Below are positions 1-8,447 of a stretch of DNA of 38,727 bases, piece by piece. The translations under genes and the position numbers were made by a program. The notes beneath the pieces were generated by a model that made no database searches, had not been told where the DNA came from, and saw nothing but the letters and a program-made list of their open reading frames with translations. The stretch is from a virus, in IMG/VR virus record IMGVR_UViG_3300032334_000570, positions 1-38,727 of that record, one strand, 5' to 3'. The first letter of the stretch is position 1. Every line of letters begins with the position of its first letter.

Positions 1-852
1 CCCGGGAGTGTTTCCACTATTAGAAGCATTACCACCTGTTCCAAGTGAACCACCACCGCCACCACCACCGCCACCACATGCAGGGGCGTTATAACCGGCA
101 CCACCACCATAAGCATAGAGAGTACTTAAGCCATTAAATGCAGTAGCTAACGCAAATGAAGAAGTACCACCCGCACTTGCAGTTCCTCCACCAGCGCCAG
201 CCCCGCCACCGCCAACAGTCGCTGTAACAGTGGAAGCCAAATAAGAAAGTGGAACAGTGATAGAAGCATATGCGCCACCGCCTCCCCCTCCTGTGCCAGC
301 ACTAGCCCCGCCACCGCCACCCCATATCTGTATAAACGCCATTGACTGACCGCCAGTTGGTTTTGTCCATGTACCCGTGGAATTGAATGTCTGTACGTCG
401 GCTGCGGCAGGTGCTTGTGAAACCCAAACTGTGCCGTTGGACGTAAGTACATTTCCTGTCGTTCCAACTGATGATATGCCCGTCCCGCCAGAACCCACTG
501 GAAGCACAGAACTGTTACTTGCGGTTAATGTTGTTCCATCTGCATAAATTGAACGGCTTGATGGGTATGTACAAAATACATTTTTTGTACCCGGGGAGAG
601 AGTTACCAGCGAACCAGCATTGCTGGAGGCCAGCACAGTAGTACGGGAAAGCGTAGTGCCAGAAGCAGTATAAGTACCAATACCCACTTCCCATTCAGAG
701 GAAGTAGCGCTGGAAATTGCGTAGTAGGTGGTATTACCGTTACCAATTGCAGCAAAGGTTTGATAGCCTGTCACCGCGCCAAGCAGCGTAAGCGTACCCG
801 TACCAGTTGTGGTAGTGGTTTCTTGTACTCTGTCTTTTAAAACTAATGCCAT
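1..852 (-). CDS. Glycine-rich tail fibre / tail-tip adhesin (C-terminus cut by window edge)
   Basis: 284 codons are open from the ATG at 852 (SD AAGGAA) to the window start, so the C-terminus is missing. The N-terminal ~110 residues begin MALVLKDRVQETTTTTGTG and continue with GYQTF, NTTYYAI, EWEVGIGTYT and TLSRTTVL blocks, a head domain I know from many phage tail proteins. From about residue 165 the chain is very glycine-rich (GGGGGASAG, then GGGGGGGGGG near 265), as in Gly-rich receptor-binding tips. It probably acts at the tail end in host attachment. It is the last visible gene of the leftward virion module. Domain type is recognised; receptor role is inferred. Confidence 0.75.
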   Translation of the reverse strand, partial: MALVLKDRVQETTTTTGTGTLTLLGAVTGYQTFAAIGNGNTTYYAISSATSSEWEVGIGTYTASGTTLSRTTVLASSNAGSLVTLSPGTKNVFCTYPSSRSIYADGTTLTASNSSVLPVGSGGTGISSVGTTGNVLTSNGTVWVSQAPAAADVQTFNSTGTWTKPTGGQSMAFIQIWGGGGGASAGTGGGGGGAYASITVPLSYLASTVTATVGGGGAGAGGGTASAGGTSSFALATAFNGLSTLYAYGGGAGYNAPACGGGGGGGGGSLGTGGNASNSGNTPG

Positions 853-863
853 GTTTTGCTTCC

Positions 864-1727
864 TTATGAAGTAGGTATATTAGTCCAATTTGGGGTTTGT
901 GTCGTGTCAACGTCGTACCAGTAAAACACTGTCACATACCCCACATCTCCTGTAGCCGATACTCCTGATAGGGTTATCCCAGTAGTAGTACTTACAGAAC
1001 CAACTGATCCTGTAGCTTGGTTTCCAGTTATTGCACGCCCCACACCTACCGAACCGGGGGACACTGTTGAAGAAACTCCAGAAATATTGGGTGATTGTGT
1101 TACATACCCGACTTGCCCTATAGCTTCATTTCCTATTAAACCAACCGTTCCTGTTTTTACAAACCCCACCGATCCAACATCACCAGTAGCTTGATTACCG
1201 GAAAGTAAAATCAATCCATCTTTGGCTATTCCAACTGACCCAACTTCGCCAGTTGCAAGTACGGTTGATAAGAGCGCCTGCCCCGGTAAGAGCGGGGTCA
1301 AAGTACCAACTTGACCAGTCCCATCATTTCCAATTAAAACAACTGACCCAGTTTTTGTAAACCCAAATGATCCAACATTGCCAGTTGCTTGGTTGCCAGT
1401 AATAGCAGCAAAATACGCAACAGTGACATTTCCAACTGCCCCAGTAGCCGCATTGCCTGTCAACGCCCGAGTAACTGTTTGGGACGTAGATACTGAACCT
1501 ATATCCCCAGTCGCTTGGTTACCGGTAAGGGTGGCTCCTAAACTAAACCCAAACGAACCAACTGCGCCAGTTGCTTGGTTACCTGTGGCGGCAATTGTTT
1601 GACTGACAGAAAGCCCAAGCGAGTCAACAGCCCCAGTCGCAGCATTACCTGTCAGCGCAAGCGTGACATCAGAAGTTGCCCCAAGGTCTGCAAAACTAGC
1701 CCCTGCAAACGGGAATAAACCAAACAT
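864..1727 (-). CDS. Repeat-rich virion protein with ~12 GNQATGxVGSVG repeats
   Basis: A 287-residue protein starts at the ATG at 1727 (upstream GGGGGTAG). After ~24 residues it consists of about 12 tandem units of 20-22 residues, consensus LTGNQATGxVGSVGxxxxxx, some degenerate (LSTVLATGEVGSVG, VSSTVSPGSVGV). The C-terminal ~22 residues break the pattern with an aromatic segment (VFYWYDVDTTQTPNW). The regular beta-type repeats suggest a fibre or beta-solenoid rod. It lies between two small virion proteins and the glycine-rich tail-tip gene, so a tail-fibre or surface role is likely but unproven. No catalytic motif is seen. Confidence 0.75.
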   Translation of the reverse strand: MFGLFPFAGASFADLGATSDVTLALTGNAATGAVDSLGLSVSQTIAATGNQATGAVGSFGFSLGATLTGNQATGDIGSVSTSQTVTRALTGNAATGAVGNVTVAYFAAITGNQATGNVGSFGFTKTGSVVLIGNDGTGQVGTLTPLLPGQALLSTVLATGEVGSVGIAKDGLILLSGNQATGDVGSVGFVKTGTVGLIGNEAIGQVGYVTQSPNISGVSSTVSPGSVGVGRAITGNQATGSVGSVSTTTGITLSGVSATGDVGYVTVFYWYDVDTTQTPNWTNIPTS

Positions 1728-1751
1728 GAGCTACCCCCAGTAGCTTGGGGA

Positions 1752-2213
1752 TTAAGCCAAGCGGATCAGACCAGTCGTTGCATCGTTGGTTGGCATTGTC
1801 AAAGTGAATGTACCAGCAGTCACAGTTTGCGCTGTGAATGTGTGGACGCTGACAGCCTTGTTGCTCTGAGTTGAGTTGTAGATTAACACACAATCAAACG
1901 AAACAGATAAAGTCACGTTGGTGTAAACAATAGACGCAGACGGCGTAATAAACGCTGTTGTACCTGTGGAAGACGGCGCTGTACCAAAAGTAACGGTTAC
2001 ACCGCCAGCGGTGTAGTTTGTACCAGATACTTCGTTAGATGAGCTGTATGCAGTTGTTGCCGCATTAACTGTTGCAGTTGTAATGTACAGCGCCGCTTTG
2101 AAAGTATCTGCTGTGGACGCAGTGTGGGCGGGGACGCCTGTGGCGTTGAATGCGTGGACAGCATTGAGCAAGTCAACCTTGAACGATGTGCACATTGCTT
2201 GTGTATTTGCCAT
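1752..2213 (-). CDS. Small virion protein, paralogue of the 2417-2842 product
   Basis: 153 residues; ATG at 2213 with SD AAGGAAATATC. It aligns end to end with the 141-residue product of 2417-2842. Shared landmarks are CxxFKxxLxN at the N-terminus, FKxALY, ATxxAxTTAY, EVxxxxYTAGG, a central LIYN/LIYK and the C-terminal IRLA/IRIS. The predicted character is all-beta with no membrane segment. I know this family only as a phage structural protein found beside tail genes; the exact role is unknown. The two copies are separated by one small gene, which suggests an old duplication. Confidence 0.7.
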   Translation of the reverse strand: MANTQAMCTSFKVDLLNAVHAFNATGVPAHTASTADTFKAALYITTATVNAATTAYSSSNEVSGTNYTAGGVTVTFGTAPSSTGTTAFITPSASIVYTNVTLSVSFDCVLIYNSTQSNKAVSVHTFTAQTVTAGTFTLTMPTNDATTGLIRLA

Positions 2214-2225
2214 GATATTTCCTTG

Positions 2226-2417
2226 TTAAAAAGTTGCTGCCACGGGGAACCCGGCAACGGTGGCACGTTTAAGAACCATATCAACCGAACGATGAACAAG
2301 TTCACCTTCCAACCAATACTCTACCCATTTGGTGTTTTCGTTTTCGTTGTCGATCTCACCTTCTTTTTTCTCAAGAAGAGAGTCGTCCATTTCGCCATGA
2401 ATTGTGTTTATCAACAT
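2226..2417 (-). CDS. Small conserved phage protein, function unknown
   Basis: 63 residues; ATG at 2417 with SD AAGGAT on its 5' side. The sequence is acidic in the first half (MDDSLLEKKEGEIDNENE) with a conserved-looking TKWVEYWLEGELVHRSVDM segment. I recognise similar short proteins in other phage structural modules but know no function. It lies between the two paralogous virion proteins, and its start overlaps the stop of the upstream gene by one base, so translation is probably coupled. Confidence 0.65.
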   Translation of the reverse strand: MLINTIHGEMDDSLLEKKEGEIDNENENTKWVEYWLEGELVHRSVDMVLKRATVAGFPVAATF

Positions 2418-2842
2418 TATGAAATCCTTATGATTGCTGAAGTGTTTGAGGGATCGGGAAACACCACTGTAATTGATGAACCTGAAGTTTTATCCGAACC
2501 AAAATCTAAAACACATACTGCGCCGTTGGCACCCGCCTTGTAGATCAACGCACCGCGTGCGGTCAAAGAAGAAGTCCAAGATGCATTGCTGAACGAAATA
2601 TACGCAGTGGTGTTTGGCGCGTTACCTGTTGTTGGTGTTTGGCTTATCGTAAGAACTTCCCCACCAGCCGTATACCCAGAAGCCACAACCTCACCCGTAG
2701 TCGTATAAGCCGTGGTAGTGGCATCAAGCGTGGCTGCATTGGTGTAAAGCGCAATCTTAAACGTGCCAGACGTAAAGTTGAACGTTCCGTTCATCAGACC
2801 GGTTTTGAACGTATTGCAAACCCAATTTCCTGTAAAAGCCAT
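2417..2842 (-). CDS. Small virion protein, paralogue of the 1752-2213 product
   Basis: 141 residues. The ATG at 2842 overlaps the stop of the adaptor gene as ATGA. Residues follow the same plan as the 1752-2213 product: CNTFKTGLMNGTFNF, FKIALYTNAATLDATTTAY, EVVASGYTAGGEVL, RGALIYK and C-terminal IIRIS. It is probably a beta-rich structural protein of the tail or neck; no enzyme motif is visible. Similarity to its neighbour is seen directly; placement in the virion is inferred from the module. Confidence 0.7.
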   Translation of the reverse strand: MAFTGNWVCNTFKTGLMNGTFNFTSGTFKIALYTNAATLDATTTAYTTTGEVVASGYTAGGEVLTISQTPTTGNAPNTTAYISFSNASWTSSLTARGALIYKAGANGAVCVLDFGSDKTSGSSITVVFPDPSNTSAIIRIS

Positions 2843-3537
2843 CAGGTCACCGCCTGTCTAAACTGTCCAGACCTGTAAGCGTCTTGACGCTCCATGCCAT
2901 CGCCCAGACGTTTTGCCAACGCAAGTGCTTCTTTGTATTTGCCGTCGTATAACGTAATTATGTCTTGCTCACCCTTCATGAAAGTGTAGGCTTCAACCAA
3001 AGAACCATATAGCAATACAGAGTCAAAGTTGTCACCCAGCCATGTAGTCAAGGCTGTGGTGATGGATTCTGGGTAATAGTAATAGTGCAGTTCTACGTTA
3101 TAAGAAATATCAGGCGTTGGGCCAAGAAGGAATGACAATTCGTTTGAAATTGTGTACCCACTAACTGCTGGGCCAAACAACGCATAGTATTTGGGGGTAG
3201 CTGTATCAGTTGGTAAAGGATACGCTTGACGAATGAAGTTCACATCTTTGTTCAACAAAAAATCATAACTGCCATCGGTGTTGATGACCGCCATTGAATA
3301 CACCGCCAAAAAATCATTTGGACAAGTTAAATACTTATTGCCAGTGGTTGTGACACCAATTACATTTTTACGAATAGATGGAAACTGAACCGTGTTGTAA
3401 ATGCGCTGTTCAGCCTGTTGAATAAACCGATTTATCTGAGTGGTTGAACTCTCAGTCGATCCATCAGCAAGATATACATCGGGGAACTGATTCTCCGTGT
3501 ATGACTGAATTGCAGTTACAAGCTGGCTGTAGTTCAT
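2842..3537 (-). CDS. Head-tail adaptor, SU10-adaptor-like
   Basis: 231 residues; ATG at 3537. The N-terminal helical part (MNYSQLVTAIQSYTENQFPD, then INRFIQQAEQRIYNTVQFPSIR) matches the adaptor family named after phage SU10: helices carrying QAEQRIY and then a P..RKN strand. A central beta section (LTCPNDFLAVYSM, YYYYPESI) and a C-terminal helical part follow. Such adaptors form the ring below the portal in short-tailed phages. It overlaps both neighbours by 1-4 bases, which indicates coupled translation. The family call comes from remembered sequence pattern, not a search. Confidence 0.65.
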   Translation of the reverse strand: MNYSQLVTAIQSYTENQFPDVYLADGSTESSTTQINRFIQQAEQRIYNTVQFPSIRKNVIGVTTTGNKYLTCPNDFLAVYSMAVINTDGSYDFLLNKDVNFIRQAYPLPTDTATPKYYALFGPAVSGYTISNELSFLLGPTPDISYNVELHYYYYPESITTALTTWLGDNFDSVLLYGSLVEAYTFMKGEQDIITLYDGKYKEALALAKRLGDGMERQDAYRSGQFRQAVT

Positions 3538-3809
3538 GCCACTGGGCCTCGCATCATCACGCCTTTAGTGGCTGCGCCAGTACCACGGATTTTGATACCT
3601 GTTGTCTTAGGTTCACCAGCCATGCCATAGCTCACGCCATTTGGCACAGGGTCGGCAACAGCAACATCCTTGGCAGCTTTGTCAGTTGCGTAAGGAACTT
3701 TTGGAATTTGTCCAGACACAGGTTTGCCAGACATATCATGTGGCGGGGCGTAGACAGCGGCGCTGCCAACTTCTTTGCCCATTCGTTTATCGCTGTATTT
3801 AGCCATCAT
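3534..3809 (-). CDS. Small basic phage protein, function unknown
   Basis: Up to 91 residues. Two ATG codons stand in tandem (3809 and 3806); GAGG lies close upstream in the preceding gene. The protein is rich in Gly, Lys, Pro and Ala (MAKYSDKRMGKEVG at the start, GIKIRGTGAATKGVMMRG at the end) with little predicted core. It overlaps the stop of the preceding gene as ATGA and its own stop overlaps the adaptor start. Function unknown; low complexity and small size fit a minor virion or DNA-associated protein. Confidence 0.6.
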   Translation of the reverse strand: MMAKYSDKRMGKEVGSAAVYAPPHDMSGKPVSGQIPKVPYATDKAAKDVAVADPVPNGVSYGMAGEPKTTGIKIRGTGAATKGVMMRGPVA

Positions 3810-3970
3810 TTACCTCTTTGGTTGTTGGCACGTGCCATGTTGCGACCAACGGCCTTCATAGCGTCAGTGGTGACACCACCCTTTGCCATTTTGTGCATAC
3901 GAGACTCGTGACCCTTAACCATTTTTTTGGCTTCGGTGTCAGCAATTGCTTTTACTTGTTTCTTGTCCAT
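3806..3970 (-). CDS. 54-residue basic phage protein
   Basis: A short gene found by reading the gap. AAGGAG lies 6 bases before the ATG at 3970 (a second in-frame ATG at 3973 is only 3 bases away). The product begins MDKKQVKAIADTEAK and contains KMVKGHESRMHKMAKGG and a C-terminal AVGRNMARANNQRGK. I recognise the GHExRMH...GRNxAR pattern from small proteins of other phages, with no known function. The strongly basic charge suggests nucleic-acid or capsid-interior contact, which is inference. Its stop overlaps the next start (ATGA). Confidence 0.65.
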   Translation of the reverse strand: MDKKQVKAIADTEAKKMVKGHESRMHKMAKGGVTTDAMKAVGRNMARANNQRGK

Positions 3971-3980
3971 CATCGACTCC

Positions 3981-4406
3981 TTACGTCGTTACTACCGTTA
4001 CTGTACCAAGTTGCACAACCATTGCCAAGACATTTGGCGTTAATCCTGCATCTGAGCCTTGTGCACCACCAACCGGATTCCAACCCCATTGAAAGATTCG
4101 GCTACCGCCTTCGTTCGTCCCCGTACCCAAAATACCTGTGGCTGTTGGGTCAACTTGCAATCCACTTGTACCTGACACCACATAACTGCGATCAGGGCGG
4201 GGATTTCGCAAAGCCTGTGGGTCATCTACAGGCCACATACCCAACTGAAGTTGAGGATGGTCAGGATCCCAACACGTGGGGCAAACAAGCAGATCGTAGT
4301 TCTTGGTCTTGATAATCTCGCGTTTCAGCACTTTTAGCAAATACCGCTGACCACAACGGTCACATTCAGCAATTGCCTTTTTGCCAGCCGCAAAACGATT
4401 ACCCAT
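3981..4406 (-). CDS. Zinc-ribbon virion-module protein
   Basis: 141 residues from the ATG at 4406. The N-terminal domain holds two CxxC pairs, CDRCGQRY (residues 15-22) and CPTCWDPDHPQLQLG (42-56), spaced like a zinc ribbon, followed by WPVDDPQALRNPRPD. The C-terminal ~70 residues are Gly/Thr/Val-rich and probably beta. This domain combination is familiar from other phage structural modules, but its role is not known to me; a DNA-contacting neck or tail component is possible. Confidence 0.65.
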   Translation of the reverse strand: MGNRFAAGKKAIAECDRCGQRYLLKVLKREIIKTKNYDLLVCPTCWDPDHPQLQLGMWPVDDPQALRNPRPDRSYVVSGTSGLQVDPTATGILGTGTNEGGSRIFQWGWNPVGGAQGSDAGLTPNVLAMVVQLGTVTVVTT

Positions 4407-4756
4407 TACACAAATCTCCCCTTGGTCTTACCACGGGAAGCACAACCATCAGCACGGGTGGAGGCTGAAACCTTGCCACCTTTTTTCTTTTCGACGGGTT
4501 CTACGTAAGGGTAAACAGTTTTTCTACCATCAGTCAAACTAAATTCAGTTTCGCCTTTTTTAAAGGCTTGGTCACGTCGAAACTTTTCAAGTGCCTCAAC
4601 ACGTTCTGGTTCGTCCAATATGGTTCGAGGTGCCCTTGAAGTATTTTTGGGGATAGGTCTTTTAGCTACAGCGGCGCTTTGAAGCCCAGCACCTGCCCCA
4701 CCACCCTCAAGCATTTGCTCGTCATCGCCACGCTTTTTAACCATTGTTACCATCAT
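4406..4756 (-). CDS. Small basic protein with C-terminal RADGCASRGKTKGRFV tag
   Basis: Up to 116 residues; tandem ATGs at 4756 and 4753 follow GGAGG, and 4753 has the better spacing. The start overlaps the previous stop as TAATG. Near the N-terminus it has KKRGDDEQMLEGGGAG, shared with the product of 8628-8954. It ends in STRADGCASRGKTKGRFV, a tag shared with five other proteins of this module. The middle is Lys/Arg/Pro-rich without a recognisable domain. Function unknown. Confidence 0.65.
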   Translation of the reverse strand: MMVTMVKKRGDDEQMLEGGGAGAGLQSAAVAKRPIPKNTSRAPRTILDEPERVEALEKFRRDQAFKKGETEFSLTDGRKTVYPYVEPVEKKKGGKVSASTRADGCASRGKTKGRFV

Positions 4757-5682
4757 TACCTCCCAATGTAGGTCTGACGGGGGACAAGACGCAGTGCGGC
4801 TTTTTCATGATCTTCATACGCTGCCATTTCCCAAGCCTCATCGTATTGCTGCTTCAGGGTGCCAAGGCGTTCACCGCCTGTTGGAACTTTCATGGCAATG
4901 TAGTACGACAGACCAGCTGCCATACAGGGAATGAAACGAAACGGCACGTCCATCACATTTACACCGCCCCCGGCGTCTTGGGTACGTCGCAGTCTCCAGT
5001 AAACAAGTTGATACGTCTGAGCGTTATCAGGCGTGGGCCACACTGTCACTGCTGGAACTTGCTGCCAATATACGGTTGCACCTGCGGTATGAGCCGCTGC
5101 TGTGGTGTTCTGTTGAGCACGGAAGCAGTTATATAGGGTATTCCCTGATATGTAACTGTAGTTGATTGTCTCAGTGCCAATCTTGATAAACCCAGCGGCA
5201 GGTAGCCCAACCACAGAATCCAACGTAATTTCATTGCTGGTAGCAGTGATTGTCGAAGCTAACAACAGCCCTGTAGGGGATGTTTGTCCGTTGTACCGTT
5301 GAATCCAAAGTTGGATTGGTCTGGCTTGGGTAATCTTGTTGGGTATGGTGGCATAGGTAGAAACACTGATCCGTGTAATGGTCAGGTCAGCTTGAGTAGC
5401 CGCTACGTTTGCGCCAGTACGAATAACGTGCTCCAACAGATCAATTGTGTCATCAGGTAAGGGGTAGGTGTTCTGCCCTTGAACCAGATCAATTGTGCCA
5501 GTCTCAATCGTCCACAAGTTGATCCCACGGTTTGCCCAATCAGCAAACATGATGTTCAAACTGCGCCTTGCAGTACGCAGGTCATATCCCGTGCGTAACT
5601 CACTTCCGGCGCGTTCAAACGCCTCCTCGACCAGTTCTGTCAGGTCAAGATTAAAACTGACTGCGCCAGAAGTGTTTGCCAT
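4756..5682 (-). CDS. Head-tail adaptor / tail accessory protein, P22 gp4-like
   Basis: 308 residues from the ATG at 5682, which overlaps the previous stop as TAATG. The N-terminal helices carry LTELVEEAFERAGSELRTGY, then ARRSLNIMFADWANRG and LWTIETGTIDL, the pattern I associate with P22 gp4-type adaptors that plug the portal after DNA packaging. A beta insertion (about 135-215, with TITATSNEITLD and GTETINYSYISG) and C-terminal helices ending in RQTYIGR follow. With the SU10-like adaptor it should form the connector below the portal. Assignment is by pattern only. Confidence 0.6.
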   Translation of the reverse strand: MANTSGAVSFNLDLTELVEEAFERAGSELRTGYDLRTARRSLNIMFADWANRGINLWTIETGTIDLVQGQNTYPLPDDTIDLLEHVIRTGANVAATQADLTITRISVSTYATIPNKITQARPIQLWIQRYNGQTSPTGLLLASTITATSNEITLDSVVGLPAAGFIKIGTETINYSYISGNTLYNCFRAQQNTTAAAHTAGATVYWQQVPAVTVWPTPDNAQTYQLVYWRLRRTQDAGGGVNVMDVPFRFIPCMAAGLSYYIAMKVPTGGERLGTLKQQYDEAWEMAAYEDHEKAALRLVPRQTYIGR

Positions 5683-5945
5683 TATTTGGCCTTCTTAGCC
5701 TTGGCTGGCTTTTCTTCAGCGGCTTCTACAGCATCAAAATGGGCTTCCACTTCTTCTGCTGTAGGTTCATTTTCTGGCTGTTCAACTGCTTGTGCAGGTT
5801 GGGGAAGTTGGCCTTCGACTTTGGTAATCAAATCCAAAACAGCTTGGTCATCAGTACCAAACATAGCAGCATACTGATTAGCCTTACCACGTAATGCGCT
5901 GAGAACCAGTTGATCTTCTTCGGGGGTCAGAGTAAGTTGTGACAT
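5682..5945 (-). CDS. Small acidic protein, function unknown
   Basis: 87 residues; ATG at 5945 preceded by AAGGAAACATC. The N-terminal half is predicted helical (MSQLTLTPEEDQLVLSALRG, QAVLDLITKVEGQL). The second half is Glu/Ala/Pro-rich and ends in a lysine-alanine tail (EKPAKAKKAK). No domain is recognised. It sits between the adaptor and a 57-residue basic protein; its acidic body with basic tail contrasts with the basic neighbours. Confidence 0.6.
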   Translation of the reverse strand: MSQLTLTPEEDQLVLSALRGKANQYAAMFGTDDQAVLDLITKVEGQLPQPAQAVEQPENEPTAEEVEAHFDAVEAAEEKPAKAKKAK

Positions 5946-5954
5946 GATGTTTCC

Positions 5955-6128
5955 TTATTTCATCTTTTTGAGGGTTTGAGCAAGACGGGCACGTTGGCCT
6001 AGCTTACCGGGGGCTTTTGCAGCGGCTGCAAGTTTTTTGGCTGGGATCGGTTTATCGCCTTTCACGCCCAGTTCGGCACGTAACGCACCGGGTTTTTTGA
6101 TCGCTTTTTGAATCCATTTCTCAGCCAT
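5955..6128 (-). CDS. 57-residue basic phage protein
   Basis: A short gene recovered by reading the gap: ATG at 6128 (overlapping the preceding stop as TAATG) to TAA at 5955. It begins MAEKWIQKAIKKPGALRAEL and ends GKLGQRARLAQTLKKMK, with GDKPIPAKKLAAAAKAPG between. I recognise this KWIQKAIKKPGALR...GQRARLAxTLKKM pattern from small proteins in many phage structural regions; the function is unknown. Its very basic, helical character fits DNA or capsid binding. Confidence 0.75.
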   Translation of the reverse strand: MAEKWIQKAIKKPGALRAELGVKGDKPIPAKKLAAAAKAPGKLGQRARLAQTLKKMK

Positions 6129-6361
6129 TATCTATACCTCGCTGTTTTACTTGCCACCTTGGGCGGCTGTTTTACGAATTGCTTTCCGGCTTTTTTTCCG
6201 GCTCTTTTTGCTTTGGTTGTCGCAGCGTACTCAGCAGGGCTGAGAGCTTTGATTGCAGCTTCAGGAAGGTATCTTTCACCTGTGTCAGAAGATCTTTTAC
6301 CACTTTTGGTTCTCCATTTTTGATCCGTCCAATCCTTTAAGGATTTTTGCGGCGCTTTCAA
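6128..6361 (-). CDS. Small basic phage protein (probable TTG start)
   Basis: The conserved-looking part runs from KAPQKSLKDWTDQKWRTKSG through SSDTGERYLPEAAIKALS and EYAATTKAKRAGKKAGKQFV to the C-terminus. A TTG at 6361 overlaps the upstream stop as TTGA and has a GGTGGGGGG stretch just upstream, so I choose it (77 residues). An ATG at 6427 would add 22 residues that merely mirror the neighbour's frame. The WRTKSGK..SxTGERYLP motif is familiar from phage hypothetical proteins. Function unknown; strongly basic. Confidence 0.65.
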   Translation of the reverse strand: MKAPQKSLKDWTDQKWRTKSGKRSSDTGERYLPEAAIKALSPAEYAATTKAKRAGKKAGKQFVKQPPKVASKTARYR

Positions 6362-6636
6362 TCTCTGTACCCCCCACCAGCAGCTTTGTATTTCTTGGCT
6401 ACCAGTTGGGCTTTTCTGGCTGACCATTGACCAGCCCCTGTTCCTTGTGTTGCTGCGGCCTTCACCTGCGCCACAATCCGCTTACGCAAATCGGGTTTGG
6501 TGTAGTTTCCAGCGGCATTGACTTTGCCACCCTCCGCATACATAGCCACATCTTGTGGTTTATCTTTGCGATGGATGATTTTCTTCCCCGGCATTTTCTT
6601 GGGGTTGATTGCGCCCATGCCACGGGAGGCCATCAT
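6358..6636 (-). CDS. Small basic phage protein, DUF5872-like C-terminal half
   Basis: 92 residues from the ATG at 6636, overlapping the preceding stop (ATGA). The N-terminal part includes MASRGMGAINPKKMPGKK and YAEGGKVN. The C-terminal half, YTKPDLRKRIVAQVKAAA then GQWSARKAQLVAKKYKAAGG, follows a pattern I remember as a small phage domain of unknown function (DUF5872-like). The domain name is from memory and should be checked. Coupled to the next gene through the TTGA overlap. Confidence 0.6.
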   Translation of the reverse strand: MMASRGMGAINPKKMPGKKIIHRKDKPQDVAMYAEGGKVNAAGNYTKPDLRKRIVAQVKAAATQGTGAGQWSARKAQLVAKKYKAAGGGYRD

Positions 6637-6965
6637 TTTTTGTACATCCCACCACCACACATCACGATTGTGCCTTTGGTCTTGCCACGTTCAGCGCAAC
6701 CATCAGCACGTGAGGATGCGGTCATACCGCCTTTGGCAAAGTTATCAGGGTAAGTCTTAGCTGCGTTATATGCTTTATCTTTTTTAGACTGCATATTGGC
6801 ATCCTGTGCTTCTTGCATGGATTGCTTTTGCCCGGGGGTCATTGTGTCTTCTGACTTTTTGACGCCTTTAATCGTGACATTGTTACCTTCACGAGCTGTA
6901 TCAAGTCCATTCTTTTTTAACTTTTTGTCAATTTCAGTCATAAATTGGTTTGCTGGATCAGCCAT
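6633..6965 (-). CDS. Small protein with RADGCAERGKTKG tag near the C-terminus
   Basis: 110 residues; ATG at 6965 with SD AAGGAAAAATC. An N-terminal helical-strand segment (MADPANQFMTEIDKKLKKNG, then GNNVTIKGVKKSED) is followed by a polar Gln/Met/Lys stretch and KGGMTASSRADGCAERGKTKG. Unlike its relatives it runs on for 12 residues (IVMCGGGMYKK). Function unknown; the tag links it to the neighbouring small proteins. Confidence 0.65.
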   Translation of the reverse strand: MADPANQFMTEIDKKLKKNGLDTAREGNNVTIKGVKKSEDTMTPGQKQSMQEAQDANMQSKKDKAYNAAKTYPDNFAKGGMTASSRADGCAERGKTKGTIVMCGGGMYKK

Positions 6966-6974
6966 GATTTTTCC

Positions 6975-7988
<1,014 letters not shown>

Positions 7989-7997
7989 GATAGTTCC

Positions 7998-8447
7998 TTA
8001 AACCTTGCCGCCTTTGGCGAGGAATTTACCAACGGTTTTGCCTTTTTTGGCAACGCCATCAGCACGTGCGGAAGCAGATCCACCAGAAGCCATCTTCTTG
8101 GTAGCACCACCTTTTTTCATGCCGCCCATTTCTGCGGCTTCATGTTTAATCATGGAAGCAGGTGCGCCCTTTTTCTTCATGAAGGACACTTCTTTTTTTA
8201 CCATTGCTTTGGACTCTTTCATTTCACCACCCTTTTTAAAAAGTGCCGCTTGACCATGATCGGTCTTTGGCTTGTTAATTTCCTGCCGATCTGAACGGGT
8301 CTGTGCACCCTTACCAAACTTCATGCCTTTGCTGGCCTCACTGAAGTCTTTACCAACAGATTGAGGAACCCCAACCTGTGTGGCAAACGCTTTGTTGTGC
8401 GCCACAGCATCCATGAACTTTTTTTGTTTAAGACTGGTTGCTGGCAT
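7998..8447 (-). CDS. Basic small protein, DUF3008-like N-terminus, C-terminal RADGVAKKGKTVG tag
   Basis: 149 residues from the ATG at 8447; an upstream ATG at 8471 lacks support. The N-terminus PATSLKQKKFMDAVAHN then GVPQSVGKDFSEASKG matches a short phage domain I recall next to DUF3008-type annotations. The middle is Lys/Met/Gly-rich (MKKKGAPASMIKHEAAEMGG, KKGGATKKMASGG). It ends ASARADGVAKKGKTVGKFLA plus a few residues. It overlaps the holin-like gene by 20 bases. Function unknown. Confidence 0.65.
   Translation of the reverse strand: MPATSLKQKKFMDAVAHNKAFATQVGVPQSVGKDFSEASKGMKFGKGAQTRSDRQEINKPKTDHGQAALFKKGGEMKESKAMVKKEVSFMKKKGAPASMIKHEAAEMGGMKKGGATKKMASGGSASARADGVAKKGKTVGKFLAKGGKV

Noticed and set aside
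1378-1602. Plus-strand frame of 74 codons with regular repeats
   Set aside because: It is the reverse-strand shadow of the GNQATG-repeat gene; the repeats come from that gene's DNA periodicity.
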